Notes: generated by a model from the sequence alone, not told the origin. Counted from the stretch's first letter, positions 1-12,123 are shown. The stretch: DNA of 64,000 nt from Nothopassalora personata (GCA_033816765.1 CM066292.1:3720001-3784000); one strand, 5' to 3'. A program made the numbers and translations.

Positions 1-1243
1 CGCAGGAGGTGCTTTTGGCCCGTTCATCATCTATCCGAATAGGATGAGGATTCGGGCCCTGTTCAGATCCATGTTTGGTTTCACAAAGACTAGTCCTCTC
101 TCGCCGAGCAAGTAATGGCGTCAGAGAGCGAGAAATTTCCACCTTCATCTTCGAACAACGTCCTCATCAACGGCAAAATGAACTACCCATGCGCCAAGGC
201 CACTTGGTCACAAGTGTACTCCAAACGCCGCTGTGTCGAAGTTCGACTTCTAGCCTGGAAAGCCCTAGCGCCTGCGAGTCAGCAATTCTGGAGGCGATGG
301 CATGATGGAGTTCAGTATCGATGGCCACAAAATGGCAGTCATCGAGAATGACTTCGTGCCGATCGTGTCCTATGTACGGACCCCCGCGTTGGCCAGCGGA
401 CCGGTCCGATGTCCTGGTCAAAGCTCCTGGAAAACCCATCTGGATGCGCGCAGACCTAGGTCCCAGCTTCTCTCAAGGTGGTTGCTCCATTTACAATGGT
501 GTATCGTCATTGGGTGTTGCTGCGATCTACAGCGAGCAAGCAAACACAGCAGCCGCTCCGACCACCGACTCAACGATCCCAGCATCCGCATCAACTACCT
601 TTCAGAACGACGATCTGAGCTTGACTGTTCCCTATCACAGCTTGATTTCTCCATCCAATCATTTTCCAAAGTAACGGCACTAACAAGTTTTCTACATGAA
701 AAACTCCACCTTCCGTGCCGACTACAACGATCCTGTCCTCCTCGACGCAAAGCTCGGCCACAAGGACTATCCCGACTCATACAATGTCTACGACTTCGGC
801 CAGAGCAAGAGCGTTCGCATGATCGTATACAATCACGCCCTGACAGGTGCCCGTCCCATGCATATGCACGGCCATAACATGTACATCCTCGCCGAGAGCT
901 TCGAAACCTGGCACGGCACGGTCGTCAATCTTAACAACCCACAACGCCGAGACGTCCAGCTTCTCCCGAGCTCGAAATCGCCAAACAACCCATCCTATAT
1001 CGTCGTGCAGTTCGATGCTGATGAACCCGGCGTCTAGCCATTCCACTGCATATTGCATGGCACGTGTCGGGCGGTCTATACCTTAACATCTTCGAGAGGC
1101 CGGAAAATGTTCAGAACGATATAGACATCCCTAGTGTGACGGCGCAAACTTGTCGAGATTGGTCTCATGGTCTGGGACCAATGTCGTCAACGAGATCGAT
1201 TCTGGACTGCTATGAGCGACTTGACTACGACGCAGCTGGATGA
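1..1243 (+). pseudogene. Laccase-type multicopper oxidase, degraded and truncated by window start
   Basis: Pieces of an ascomycete laccase are readable in several frames. Near 140-200 is a segment with INGKMNYPCAKAT. Near 305-365 is FSIDGHKMAVIENDFVPIV. Near 430-560 is WMRADLGPSFS. From 696 runs a long C-terminal piece with PMHMHGHNM, the L3 copper motif, then NPQRRDVQLLP and QFDADEPGV. The L4 motif follows but is broken: its Trp codon is TAG at 1036-1038, and one base is missing in the HCH triplet, so the rest (IAWHVSGGLYLNIFERPE, about 1050-1110) lies in another frame and ends at TGA 1241-1243. The first His of L3 also reads Arg. Intact relatives are secreted copper oxidases acting on phenols. 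With at least three frame changes, several stops and lost copper ligands, this copy should be inactive. Confidence 0.85.
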
Positions 1244-2983
1244 CAGGGCTGAATGACAGCAACTTCCAAGGAACGATAATGATTGAACGATGTTGACATC
1301 TCTCGTATTACATAGTCTCTCGGCCGAAATATATCCTTGCTGCTGCACCCCTACCGGAAGTAGTTGCCGACGAAGGTCTTTCGGCTTGATCAGGTAACTG
1401 AGATGCCGCTTGGGTGCTACAGTGTGTCACCTGCATACAGGAAACCCGGTCAACGTCGACGTGACTTTGTCCACCAAGTATCGACACATCTGCGACTTCC
1501 TACTGGCTAGACTGCGAAGAAAGCCACGACGGGGTTCCCTGTATGCAGTTGACACGCTGTAGAACTCGTGATCTGCTGCCGGAACAATGACTTCTACCTT
1601 GGCGTGGAGGATGCCGAGAACAATTATCAGCAGCGGATCACGATGGTCGCCAGGTGCGTCTGTGCCGTGTAGTTGCGTGGGAGCGTGGGATCATCAATGC
1701 GGCAGAGCTCCATGAGAACTGCGAGGCGTTATGAGGAACTGGAAAGTCTCCGACCGTCGAACTGAAGGGCAATAATAACAATCGTGTTGGAAGTATATGC
1801 TTCCACGAGAGATGGAAAATAGAATGTACAGAATGAGACAATGTACTCATGACTTTTGAAAGCGCACACATGGCCTATTTGCTCCTTCGAGCCTCTGTCA
1901 AATCTCCTTTCGAGAAGGTCGAACAGGTGTCTCGTGCACCTGGGCCTCTTATCTAGCTATATGGTTGTTCGACGCACGCCACTGAGTCAACAGGATTGAG
2001 GGAACGGCAGATGCGGTGGCGCCTCCATTCGAACATCCGCCAACGGCGTCCTGGTCTACCGAGCATGTCGCGAATGCCCGTATTCGATTGCATGGCAGTA
2101 GCGAGAGATTGAGGTCAATATCGCATCTTCTGATCAGCTCTCGGATCCAAAGATGACGTTGAGAGGTTCTGCGGGGAGCGAAGGGGGAAGCTTTAGATAG
2201 CGGCCGTTTGCTTAGGTGTCCACTCGCCCTACTTCCAAGGCTTTGCGTGAGACCGTGCCTGTAGATCAATCGAAGATGCAGGTGATTGCGCGATGCTGCC
2301 GACGACTTGGTGCAGAATCGGTGATGCGGTATCAGATCTTTGCTTCGAGGAGATCACCTGCTGCACTGCCTGTGTGCAGATCTGCATGCACCGAGGGTTT
2401 CAATCTGCCAAGTGCGGCAAAATCGGTGCTGGCTTGTCTGAGGAGGAAAGTCCTGCACATTCTCTTGGAGGGGACACCATCACAGGTATCGCGCTCGTGA
2501 TGAAGCTGTGATGAAGCTCTCCCCTCACGCTGAAGCCTGAAGAGGATGCTGCTAGTGACTCAGATAATATGCTTCAACACCTTCCTTCTTTCGGCGCGCG
2601 GAGCCTCCTGGTAAAGTTCAGTCCACCCCTCGCATGGCACACTAAGTCTGCGAGGCGAAGACGGCAGAAACGCACATGACAAGACCTCACGTCCTCTAGC
2701 GCGTTGCAAGGATGAAGCTGTCTGTGGTGTTGAAGGTAGGCATAGCCGTATGTTGACGGCGATGATGGGCATCGTGGCCGTCTTGCCAATTCTTGTTGCA
2801 GAAGCTATCAGATGTTAGGGTATCACTCGTACAAAACAAGACACGGTCTTGCAACCGCTCAATGTTACAAGCCAGACTTCAGAATTCCATCCAAATCCAC
2901 TCGAGGTTACGCCGCCCGTCACAAGTTGGCGCAAAGTCAGACCCGTCGTTCAAAATAATCGTTGAGGCATGCTGTGCCCCGCG
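1244..2983. other. Intergenic stretch; only a MITE recognised
   Basis: No coding region could be supported. Open frames are short (up to about 106 codons), overlap one another on both strands, and match no family I recognise. The 140-bp TA-flanked inverted-repeat element at 1418-1561 is the only structured feature I can point to. The right part is the 3' side of the minus-strand zinc-finger gene. Confidence 0.5.
1418..1561. mobile_element. MITE with 28-bp terminal inverted repeats and TA duplication
   Basis: The left terminal repeat (1420-1447) begins CAGTGTGTCACCTGCATACA. The right one (1532-1559) is its reverse complement with 3 mismatches in 28 positions. Both ends are directly flanked by TA (1418-1419 and 1560-1561). 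The element is 140 bp and has no coding capacity. TA target duplication and CAGT-type ends are typical of non-autonomous relatives of fungal Tc1/mariner (pogo/Fot1-like) transposons. No autonomous partner is present in the window. Confidence 0.75.
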
Positions 2984-4213
2984 CTAATGCTGCCGCTCTA
3001 ATCCACCGCTACTGTTGATGCTGTCCCTCCTTTCAGCCGCAGTGTTGCTGATCCTGCGATCTTTACCGCGGCCTTTGATGCCTTTGTTGCAGTTCCGGTA
3101 GAGGCTGGCAAAGTACTCCCACATCTCCTTCTCCCAGGTGTCGACGACATCGCCTTCTCTAAAGCTTTCGAAACGTGACTTTAGTCGACGTATTGTCTCC
3201 ACGTGGAACTTGTTCTGATGCGATTTGAGGTTGCCGAGTTGCGTGAACTGTTTGTTGCAGCTGTCCAGCTTACACGTGAAGGGCTTGGCGGCTGTGTGCA
3301 CGATCTTGTGCGCTCTCACATTTCCGTGTTGCGCAAAAGTCTTGCCACATATGTCGCAGTGATATGGTCGTTCTCCTGTGTGCCTTCGTTCGTGGGTCTT
3401 GAGATTGCCCAGTTGGCTGAAGCGTTGTCCGCACGAGGGTTCTCTGCATAGAAATGGTTTGATGCCAGTATGTGCTCGTGTGTGTATCTCGAGATGGGTC
3501 TTTTGGTAGAATGTCTTCCCGCAATCAGGCACGTCGCACTCATATCTCTTCTTCGGCTTGGGATTCATCTCCGTGAAGGTCACCTGTGGCTGCTCCTTCT
3601 GTCTTTGTCCCGCAGTGCCGGTCTTCGACTGAATAGCACGCATCAAACTGTCAATATCTGTTGCGAACAGGGTAGCCTTTGTCTCTTCAGGCTCATCTGT
3701 CCCTGTTCGCGACTCAGGAGCGGAGGCATGTGTATTGGCGTTGTAGAAGACCTGCGACGGATAGACTGGCGAATCGTCTTCGGTCTTGATATATGGTTCA
3801 CTGCTGTCGACGCTGCTATAGCTCTCCGTCTGGATCATGGCTGGCCGGGGCATCGCGTGAAAATTGGTATTGATGAGAGCAGGCCACGCGACCAGGTTCC
3901 CGAACGTTGCATTGTTGTAACCAGAATTCATGGCGTATAGATTGGCGAACGCGGCATCCATTCCAAGACCAACACTTGGATCTACGTTCATTTGAATATT
4001 TAGTAACTCGCTCGGCGCTACCGAAGTTGCGTGCATTGTACGACTGTCTGGCTCTTGTGCTTGCATGTATGGCGGCATGGCTGATGTGTCGGGCCTGAAA
4101 GCCATGTTGAATGAAGACATGACGCCCGCCATCTCCATCTGGCTGTACTGTGCTTGACTGAGTCGACGTTGTAATAGCTGACTAGGTTTGTTGGGTGTCA
4201 TAACATCCGCCAT
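2984..4213 (-). CDS. C2H2 zinc-finger transcription factor, four tandem fingers (Azf1-like)
   Basis: A single-exon 409-residue protein. The first ~220 residues are low-complexity (Met, Gln, Ser, Pro, Asn rich), as in activation or repression regions. Four consecutive C2H2 fingers occupy roughly residues 225-337: YECDVPDCGKTF, FLCREPSCGQRF, YHCDICGKTF and FTCKLDSCNKQF, joined by TGxKPF/TGERPY-type linkers. The conserved tail after the last finger (SHQNKFH, then WEYFASLYRNCNKGIKGRGK) matches my memory of the filamentous-ascomycete Azf1-like family. The expected role is nuclear DNA binding and transcription control; the target is unknown. The start ATG follows no obvious in-frame alternative. 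The upstream 1.8 kb holds no other gene and should contain its promoter. The family assignment comes from memory of the motif, not a search. Confidence 0.92.
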   Translation of the reverse strand: MADVMTPNKPSQLLQRRLSQAQYSQMEMAGVMSSFNMAFRPDTSAMPPYMQAQEPDSRTMHATSVAPSELLNIQMNVDPSVGLGMDAAFANLYAMNSGYNNATFGNLVAWPALINTNFHAMPRPAMIQTESYSSVDSSEPYIKTEDDSPVYPSQVFYNANTHASAPESRTGTDEPEETKATLFATDIDSLMRAIQSKTGTAGQRQKEQPQVTFTEMNPKPKKRYECDVPDCGKTFYQKTHLEIHTRAHTGIKPFLCREPSCGQRFSQLGNLKTHERRHTGERPYHCDICGKTFAQHGNVRAHKIVHTAAKPFTCKLDSCNKQFTQLGNLKSHQNKFHVETIRRLKSRFESFREGDVVDTWEKEMWEYFASLYRNCNKGIKGRGKDRRISNTAAERRDSINSSGGLERQH

Positions 4214-6089
4214 TGTGGTGTCCTTGTTGAAGGGAGCTGTTTAAGCTGTTTCTCGACGTTGATGAACGCAAGGTGCGTTGTACCGAATCACTGATTTAAG
4301 GTGATGCTGTGAACGTTTGACGGGCCTGACCCCTTGATTCAATAGGAACACAGGACAGTATATGGGCAAGGAGTGAGCTCTTTTGTACGTACCGAACGCA
4401 TGGGCACTTACCAGCAATCAACATGATATACATGCGAGATGCTCGTCCGCTATGCTATGCTAGGATGACGAAAACTCAGTGGGGAATGCTCTATCCCACT
4501 ACAGCCCGACATGCAGGCGTTCGACACCAGTAGGGTAAGCTAAGGTGAGGTCTGCGGGACGGCAAAGCCAAAAGGTAGGTACGCTGGTACAACAGATCGA
4601 GATTCGCATGAGGGATCAAGTCGCGGCTCGAGGGAGTGGCTTCGTGGGCTTGTGTGCACCACAAGCGAAGTGTGATGCTTCGATCTATTCCCGAATGGTC
4701 AGTAGCTGCCAGCCACAAAGGCGGCCACTCTCTGCCACTCAACCTCTTGTTGTGATGCGCTGCAGACGCCGCTCGCACCACTCATCATCCTCTTCGAGCT
4801 CACCCGAGGCGGAACACGAGGCTCAATGCCCTGGTGCTGCTCTGTGATCGGCCAGCGTCGTGAGCTGTAAATTGAAGAAATGTCGATCGCGCGATTGGAT
4901 GCCGACAGCTTCAACAGAGTTTACCTTTAACACCACCTGCGCGCGTGTCAGTAACTAGATTCTGTTCTGACTGGCCGTGAAGACGAGGAATTGTGTCCGG
5001 ACAGGCAGCAGAGCTGTCGCGGGTGTTTGCATGATACCAGATGATCATGATCATCTTCGCACTCACAAGTGTGCCCTCCAACGTAGAATCCCGATAGATC
5101 TCTCGATGTCAAACGGACTGACACGAGGAGAGGTGCTCAAGATTGCTTGGACGATATCGTGTTAACGCGAACCGTTGCTCACCAACGCATAGCGAATCGC
5201 GTAATTGACCAACAGCTCGCATGGGATGACATGCCACACAGTGATAATAAGCGGCTGTTCTACCAGAGCTCTGAGGGCTGCCATGCTCTGCGGCGCCACA
5301 TGGCGACATGCCATCTTCACGCCGGACGCCCACAGGAATCGGAGAAACACGCAGCTGAAAGGGCATCTTCAGCAGCACCGCACTCATAAGGCTCGATAAA
5401 GCGAGGCGCCGCGTATGCGATAGTGTCCCGTTTTGGTCAGTATGTCCATGCATCGCGTTATGCGCGACCGAATGCGTGGGTGATCCTCTCGGAAAGCAGA
5501 TATGAAAAGACCATTGCGCCTTCACACTCTGCGACGAGTGCGCTGCGCTAGTTCTACTGGTGGGCTGGCTGGCGAACAAGGGAGGCCTTCGGTGATGGTC
5601 GGTCGCACGCCATCGTCGCAGGAGGCCGATAGACATTCCGCGATTTCGCAAGCGAATGGCGTCCAGGATATTCTCAACAGCTGGAGACTGTCCACGTCCA
5701 GCACATAGCAATTCAATGGATGGAACTCCGGAGACAACCTCCAGGGGAACTCGATTGTCGCATACGCGCATGATAGCAGTGGTGGAGGCGGAGGAGGTCG
5801 CGATAAGCTGCGGTCCGGCGACAGCATCCATTCGATCCGGCTTGCATGACTACGTACGGTACGGAGCTGAGCGTGTTTCGCGTGCGTGCATGCGGGTTGC
5901 ATGTGGTTGCGATGACGATGGGCACTCGATGCAAGACAGGAAGATGCATAATGTATGAAGAGGCAAGTGTTACTGCCTCAGGTTTTACAGCCAGAAGTTT
6001 GATGCAGAGGCACAACCCCTCGATACACGTTCTCATAGGCTGCGCCATCCCACGCACATCGTATCGAAGCACAGATTCCATCTGCCGGC
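4214..6089. other. Intergenic region between divergent genes
   Basis: This 1.9-kb gap separates the minus-strand C2H2 gene from the plus-strand gene at 6090, so it should hold both promoters. The longest open frame (minus strand, 5109-5831, 240 codons) has no recognisable domain and competes with overlapping frames on both strands, so I do not call it a gene. No tRNA or repeat was seen. Confidence 0.45.
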
Positions 6090-6863
6090 ATGCCTTCTTC
6101 GAGACCTGATCCTTTCACGACCAGCTCAATTGGAGCAGGGCATCCCTCAAGCAGATCTCTGCGCGCACAACCTTCTCAACAAAGCCTGTCATCCAACGTC
6201 AGTGCCGCTTCCACGCGAACCCGACAACAACGCGAGCTTTTCGCGCCCGCACTTTCGAGACGACCCACGAGCCGCACAACACCTCGAGTATCTGATGACG
6301 TGCTGGCAGATTCAGATGAGGAGAATCAAGAGAGGGACCCCATCGTCCACCGACCGCGGCAGGCTTTACGAAGGGTCAGACATGGATCACCGGAGGGCAG
6401 ACTGGCAAGAACGCGGCCGAAGCAGCAAGTAGAAGAGGCGGATATTGTGAATAGAGATGCTACGGGCAACTTCCTCATGACGCCCCATGGTAGCAAGACT
6501 CCAGAATGGAAAGAGACGGCGGAAGAACATGAAGCGAATAGCATGAGTAGGCGCAAAATGGAAAGAATGACTCCCGTACTGTGCGCTGACACAATCTTGC
6601 AGAGCACATGGACGCATACTACGCGAGTGTTGCACGCAAATACTTCAAATCAGGCGCGCATCTAGGCATCAGGACGAGCAGACAGAGTGAACCAGGTGAG
6701 CTGTATGAACGTTTCCAGCCTGAGGCGCGCACTCACGTTGGCAGACTTTGAACGCGACGTGGGAGACATGATGTTCTATTTAAAAGACGAAGTCATGCGG
6801 AAACTGGACAACGAGCGCTGGTTGTATGAGCCCGTTGGCCGACTTCAGCCTCCATTTACGTGA
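6090..6863 (+). CDS. Unknown protein, three exons, 222 residues
   Basis: The proposed model is exons 6090-6546, 6603-6695 and 6745-6863. Intron 1 is 56 bp with donor GTAGGC, a GCTGAC branch site and acceptor TTGCAG. Intron 2 is 49 bp with donor GTGAGC and acceptor GGCAG. Both splices restore one frame that stops at TGA 6861-6863. The N-terminal ~130 residues are Ser/Arg/Gln/Pro-rich and probably disordered. The C-terminal part is more regular, with AYYASVARKYFKSG, then DVGDMMFYLKDEVMRKL and WLYEPVGRLQPPF. I do not recognise the family. The phase-consistent introns and canonical branch site are the main evidence that it is real. The exact start is chosen as the first ATG of the open frame. Confidence 0.6.
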
Positions 6864-9380
6864 TATAAGCGCCCATGAGATATGTAAACTGCTCCGCACA
6901 GCCAAACGCGACTTCAGCGTCCACTCTTGATCTGGGAAGATGATGGCAGCTGTCTCGTGCGCTCCGCCTCACTGCAACATGTTGAACATCATGGAGGAAG
7001 AACAACGGCATGGACGTGAGACTTTGAGAAATTGCATCACTGAAGCGCCATAAATACTCGGAGATGGGTCCGCCTCGTCATACCACACTTCTTCATTGCA
7101 AACACGACACTCACTCGATCTGTACTTCTTCCAGCAGCACAGCCCATGTTCATGTATCAGAGTGTAAGAATGCACCCCACCAACCCATGCGGTGCTGTCA
7201 TATCCTCTTTCACACGCGCACAGCAGTAGCGCCACCCCAACGCTCGGCTCATAGTGCAAAGGCAGAACGCCGAGTCAAGCGATGCCGGTCCGGTTCGCTG
7301 GCCGAAGACACGTACTACAGAATAATTTGAGTGGAATGGCGTCTTCGTTTCAGTGCATAATAGACGATCTCAGCCATCCTTTCTCGTGCTGGAGTGGGTT
7401 ATTGGCGGCAGTCAAAGATAGTGTGGAAAAAGTCAAAGACAGTGGCTCGTATGCGCTCTTATAATAGCTTGTTTACGAGGTTTTCTTCAGGCGTATCGTG
7501 GCTCGCGTGCTGTCCCAAGTCACATGCAAAGGGAGTCTCTCGGCCTTTGATGGGATGCAAGCGTTGGCATTGAACCGACAAATGGTATCCGAAACGCATG
7601 TCTCTACCAACAACGCCTGCTCCGATCTTCTCTTTCTAGGACCAGAACTTGGTGCCTGATGAAACATATGCCAGCACACAGCCCGCTATCCGTCATACAT
7701 GCAACCTCGCAGGCACAACAGTCGCAGGGAGCCACCTTACGGCAAGTTCATCAGGGTCGCTTCCACGATTGTGCATATGCCTCGCAGATATATGCCAGTA
7801 GCCAATGACGAGACAGTCTGCACGCTGCATGCACATGCAGCGCCTCCACGCTTTATCCCACAGGCGTTGCTGCAACAGAGTGAGAGGTACAGCATTGTAG
7901 GTTCTGCTGCATGGTTACACCCTGAAGCGGCATCGTGGAGTCGTAGATTGAGTTTCACGACGAGGACGAGAGTTATCGTAGCTAGCGCTGTGGGAGGTGC
8001 ACCGCCACGCCAAGAGAGATGCGTGCTTGAGAGCTTTTGCTGTGGGCTTGGAGGTACTTGTGTTTGAGGTTGCTGGGATGGCTTGATAGGAGATCTAGAA
8101 CGTGCAGCCTGCTCGCCCTGTGATCTATACACTTGCAGCCCAATGTCCACTATGCATCCATCGTGCGCGTAACCGCACAGCTGGCCCCCCATGGTGTCAC
8201 TTGAACATGCCGTGCTAGGCGCCTCCTCCCAACAGACGCTGTCAAATGTCAGACCATGGACATGCAGGAAGACACATCTCGTCATCATCGTAACGACCTG
8301 GATCCTGTGATCAGGAGGCTCGTCCCGAGGGTGTGGCAGGCTTGTCGCGCTGGGTACAGCATGCACGCCCAGGGCAAAGTCTGCATACCAGAGGAGGTAA
8401 GCCGGCTATGTAAGCCTGAGCCAGGCAACGCGAGGCTTCCGATGTGTCCACGGAGCGACGTCAATCGAAAGCGCTGGGCGATGAGTGGTCACGCTAAGAG
8501 CCGGCAGAAGATGCGATCTTATATTCGGCGAAGCTAATAATGGCCTGGCGGAGCCATTCATAGGCAAGCGCGGTACCCACTGCGGAGGCATGGTTGGGTT
8601 TGGGTGTTGCTTGTACGCAAGGGCCGCCAAAACCGTACGAACCACCAGACGTCTGATGACGCGACGGAGGCACAGCGATCGGACTGTCAGACAAGCGCCT
8701 GTGCCAGGGCCTCTTGCACGGCAGCATGTCGCCAGATGCATACGGCAAGAATGTCACGGCATGGCGGGCTGCAGGCTGAGCAAGCATTTCTGCGTCGGCG
8801 ACAAGCGCACGATGCTGGAGACAGGGCACAACGGTTGGCAGGACCGAGAGTCAAGCTTCGATGTCTGGTAGAGTTTTGTGGCTTGCAGGATCATGCAGAC
8901 GGCAGCGCTAGCTGGCATGCTTTTGTGGTGGATACTGTGGAGCTGGAACAGGGTGGTTTTGCACGGGAGCCGTGACTGCGCATGGAGTGGAGCTTGGTAG
9001 AAGCGCTGGGCGTGGTAAAAGCCTTGTGTTCCTCGTGCGTATCCTTCGCCTGCTCCGCTGCTCTTCCTCGCCGCGGCATCTCAATTCTGTATACCGACCA
9101 CGACTGCATCGCGCTTGCCACCCACGCCCCCCGTTTCCGCTATCCACCCCACCTGCCCTGCCGTGGCCGCCGCGGCGGAAACAGCCAGCAACATCGCGAC
9201 ATACTGAACTCGGGCTCAAAGCTTCGCTGGCGAAGACGTTGCCGCCGTCGCCTCACAGCGACAAGACGCCATACCATAGACACAAACACAGCCGCGCCCA
9301 AGAAACAGCAGATTCGTCATATGTGCGAGTGCAATACAGCCTAAAGAGCACGATCGGCTGGGCGTGTAAACATCAGCATT
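6864..9380. other. Long upstream region of the TUP1-like gene; no gene supported
   Basis: These 2.5 kb contain many overlapping open frames of 60-209 codons on both strands (the longest is minus 7737-8366). None shows a recognisable motif or a convincing splice pattern. The segment nearest the next gene (about 9060-9380) is C-rich and pyrimidine-rich, as in ascomycete promoters and 5' leaders. Global co-repressor genes often have long upstream regions, so most of this may be regulatory. That reading is inference. Confidence 0.4.
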
Positions 9381-11507
9381 ATGTACAACGCGCATCGCGG
9401 CATGCCCGCAGGGCCGCAGCAGCCCGGCAGCCGTCTGGCGGAGTTGCTGGACCAGGTGCGCGCCGAGTTCGAGGCGCAAGCAGGTCGGTCCACCGAGCAT
9501 GAACATCAATGTGAGTTGCACCAACTACAGCCGCACCGAGCAAGCCGAGATGAGCTGTCGACCACACGAGAGTCGTGTTTGCGCTGCAGGGAGATCGGAG
9601 AATGTGCGAGAAGACCATTCATCTCCCACGGCCATTCCAGTTTGCCCTGCCCTGGTCGTCGTCATCATGTCGAACTACCAAATGCTGCATGAACAAAGCG
9701 CTAACGAACACCTGTGGTGTATAGTGCACGCTCAAATTCAGGAGATGGAGCTAGTGCGGACGAAGATCTATCAGCTCGAGACCACGCACGTCGCAATGAA
9801 GAGCAAGTATGTACTGGTCTTTGCTGATTGAAGTAGTCACAAGCTTACACACCATAGATACGAAGAGGAAATCTCCCGACTTCGCCATGAGCTCGAGCAG
9901 CGTGGCGGCCCGTCTGGAGGCGGACATGCCGCTGCGCAACCACCACAACCACCAGCCATCGGACATGGGCCAGCGAATCTGTTCCAAGGCATAATGGCCG
10001 GTGCTCAAGGCGGCCCAGGCCTCGCGCCTCCACCACAAGAGCAACAAGGCCAGCCAGGTATGCCTGGTCACATGCAAGGCCAAGGTCAACCAGGTCTCAA
10101 CCCACCTCCCGGACCACCACACAACCCATTCGCCTACGGTCAACCACAGGCAGGACCGAGCCTGAACGGCTATGGCCCACAGCAGCCACCTCAGCCGACC
10201 GCTAGTCCTGGCGGCAACAAGCCTCGCATTGGTGGCCCTCCTGGTCTCCGCGGTCCAGCTACTCCACAGCAAAACCCAGCGAATGCGTACCCGGGTAGTC
10301 CCCATGTGGCACGACCTACCCCACCACCAAACCCGAACGCGCAGATCGCGTCCGACTTCCAATACACTCCAGCTCAGCTCGAGAACATTGGCAATCAGCT
10401 GTCTGAATACGATCCAGACAAGCTTCCACCACACCTCAAGCGTACCGGCGATGACTGGCATGCCGTATTCAACCCGACCGTCCGCCGTAGATTGGACGTC
10501 GACTTGGTCCACAACCTGGCTCACCAGAGTGTGGTTTGCTGTGTGAGGTTCAGTCAGGATGGACGTTTCGTGGCGACTGGATGTAACCGATCTGCTCAGA
10601 TCTTCGACGTCAACTCCGGCAAGCAGGTCTGCCACCTGCAGGACAACAGCACCAGCTCTGAGGGTGACCTTTACATCCGCAGCGTTTGCTTCAGCCCAGA
10701 TGGCCGCTACCTTGCCACTGGTGCAGAAGACAAGATCATCCGAGTTTGGGACATCCAACAGAAGATCATCCGTCACCAGTTCGCTGGTCACGACCAGGAT
10801 ATATACTCTCTGGACTTCGCATCAGATGGGCGATACATCGCCTCCGGTTCCGGTGACAGGACCATTCGTCTTTGGGACCTCCAAGACAGCCAGTGTGTGC
10901 TCACACTGCAGATCGAAGACGGTGTCACTACTGTTGCCATGTCACCAAATGGTCGCTTTGTGGCAGCTGGGAGCTTGGACAAGAGCGTGCGCATCTGGGA
11001 CACCCAGACTGGTGTGCTCGTCGAGCGTACAGAAGGCGAGCAAGGCCACAAAGACAGTGTCTACTCGGTCGCCTTCAGCCCGACAGGCGAGCACCTCGTC
11101 TCCGGATCGCTCGACAAGACCATTCGCATGTGGCGACTCAATCCACGTCAAACATTCGCCATTCCCGGCGGTCTACCACCACAGCCTAAGCAGGGCGAGT
11201 GCGTTCGCACTTTCGAAGGTCACAAAGACTTCGTGCTCAGTGTCGCCTTAACACCCGATGGTCATTGGGTCATGTCTGGTTCGAAGGACCGCGGCGTGCA
11301 ATTCTGGGATCCAGAGACTGGCCACGCTCAACTTATGTTGCAGGGACACAAGAACTCAGGTAAGTTGGGGATGGAAAACACTGTTTCTTTTCACTAACAA
11401 TATCTTCAGTCATCTCTGTTGCACCATCTCCAATGGGCCACCTCTTCGCCACCGGCTCTGGCGACATGAAGGCCAGAATCTGGAGATATCAGCCATTCAC
11501 CGGATAG
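9381..11507 (+). CDS. tup1/rcoA: Tup1/RcoA-type global transcriptional co-repressor, WD40 protein
   Basis: Exons 9381-9510, 9725-9806, 9858-11359 and 11410-11507 give 603 residues. Introns are 214, 51 (GTATGT) and 50 bp (GTAAGT). Residues ~10-85 form the N-terminal coiled tetramerisation region (RLAELLDQVRAEFE, then IYQLETTHVAMKSKYEEEI). Residues ~85-235 are a Gly/Pro/Gln-rich linker. From ~284 to 602 there are seven WD40 blades with repeated RxWD-type ends, for example IIRVWDIQQ, TIRLWDLQD, SVRIWDTQT and MKARIWRYQPF. In fungi Tup1 acts in the nucleus with Ssn6/Cyc8, is recruited by DNA-binding factors and represses many gene sets. The only weak point is the long first intron, whose acceptor was chosen because it keeps the coiled coil in frame. 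Confidence 0.96.
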
Positions 11508-12123
11508 GGTCCCTGCGTCTACAGTCGCGCCTCAAGTCGAAGTCTAGCTTCTTCTATGTGGTGCGACCTGTTCCAGAAAGTCTGGCGGCAGCGTGTACCA
11601 GCGCAGATTCGTTGGCGGGAAGCGCTTCAGCCATTCTTCGACGCCGCATCATTCAACTTCACTGCCAGCAGGATCTTGGGGTGCCAAAAGGCCATTGAGC
11701 ACTATGTGGATCTTTCCGGCGTCAAGTATGACATCGAGATCGAAAAGCTTATTCAGAACACCATAGATGGCGTTGTATGGCGTATGCGACACTTTGGGCG
11801 CCGTGTAAGATGTCCCTTGGATGGAAGGAGGAAGATCAGGGAGAAAGATGAAGACCATTCGGATATAGGCGGCATTTTTGACATCCATAGCATAAAGCAA
11901 ATGCGAATCTTTCCAACAGGCCTTGTCTATATTGTAGTTAGGAGAGGCACGAGGGGCATGTACAGTACTTTGCAGCCTCAGCACAGCGCTGCAGTGCAAC
12001 CCAAACCCGAAGGATGCGATCTCAGACGCTTTTCGTGAAACAGCAGGCGGCCGCATCGATCCAGTAAGCAATTTTCTGCCAAAGCGGCCTCAAGAAGAAC
12101 AAAGACGATACATCACTCTGGGA
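11508..12123. other. 3' flank of the TUP1-like gene; ambiguous open frames
   Basis: The start should hold the 3' UTR of the co-repressor gene. A plus-strand frame (11556-12038, 160 codons) and a minus-strand frame (11649-12071, 140 codons) overlap. Neither shows a domain I recognise, so I cannot decide whether either is coding. The lost N-terminal half of the adjacent dehydrogenase relic could have lain here, but no nucleotide-binding Gly motif is visible. Confidence 0.35.

Noticed and set aside
5109..5831. 240-codon minus-strand open frame
   Set aside because: It shows no recognisable motif, competes with overlapping frames on both strands, and has no splice or promoter support.
7737..8366. 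209-codon minus-strand open frame upstream of the co-repressor gene
   Set aside because: Its composition looks random and it matches no family; more likely part of a long regulatory region.
9751..10791. 346-codon minus-strand open frame opposite the TUP1-like gene
   Set aside because: It is a shadow of the WD40/linker coding strand, with Trp/Leu/Val-rich nonsense composition and no domain.
11556..12038. 160-codon plus-strand frame and overlapping 140-codon minus-strand frame
   Set aside because: Neither has a domain I recognise. The region probably includes the 3' UTR of the upstream gene, so a call would be guesswork.
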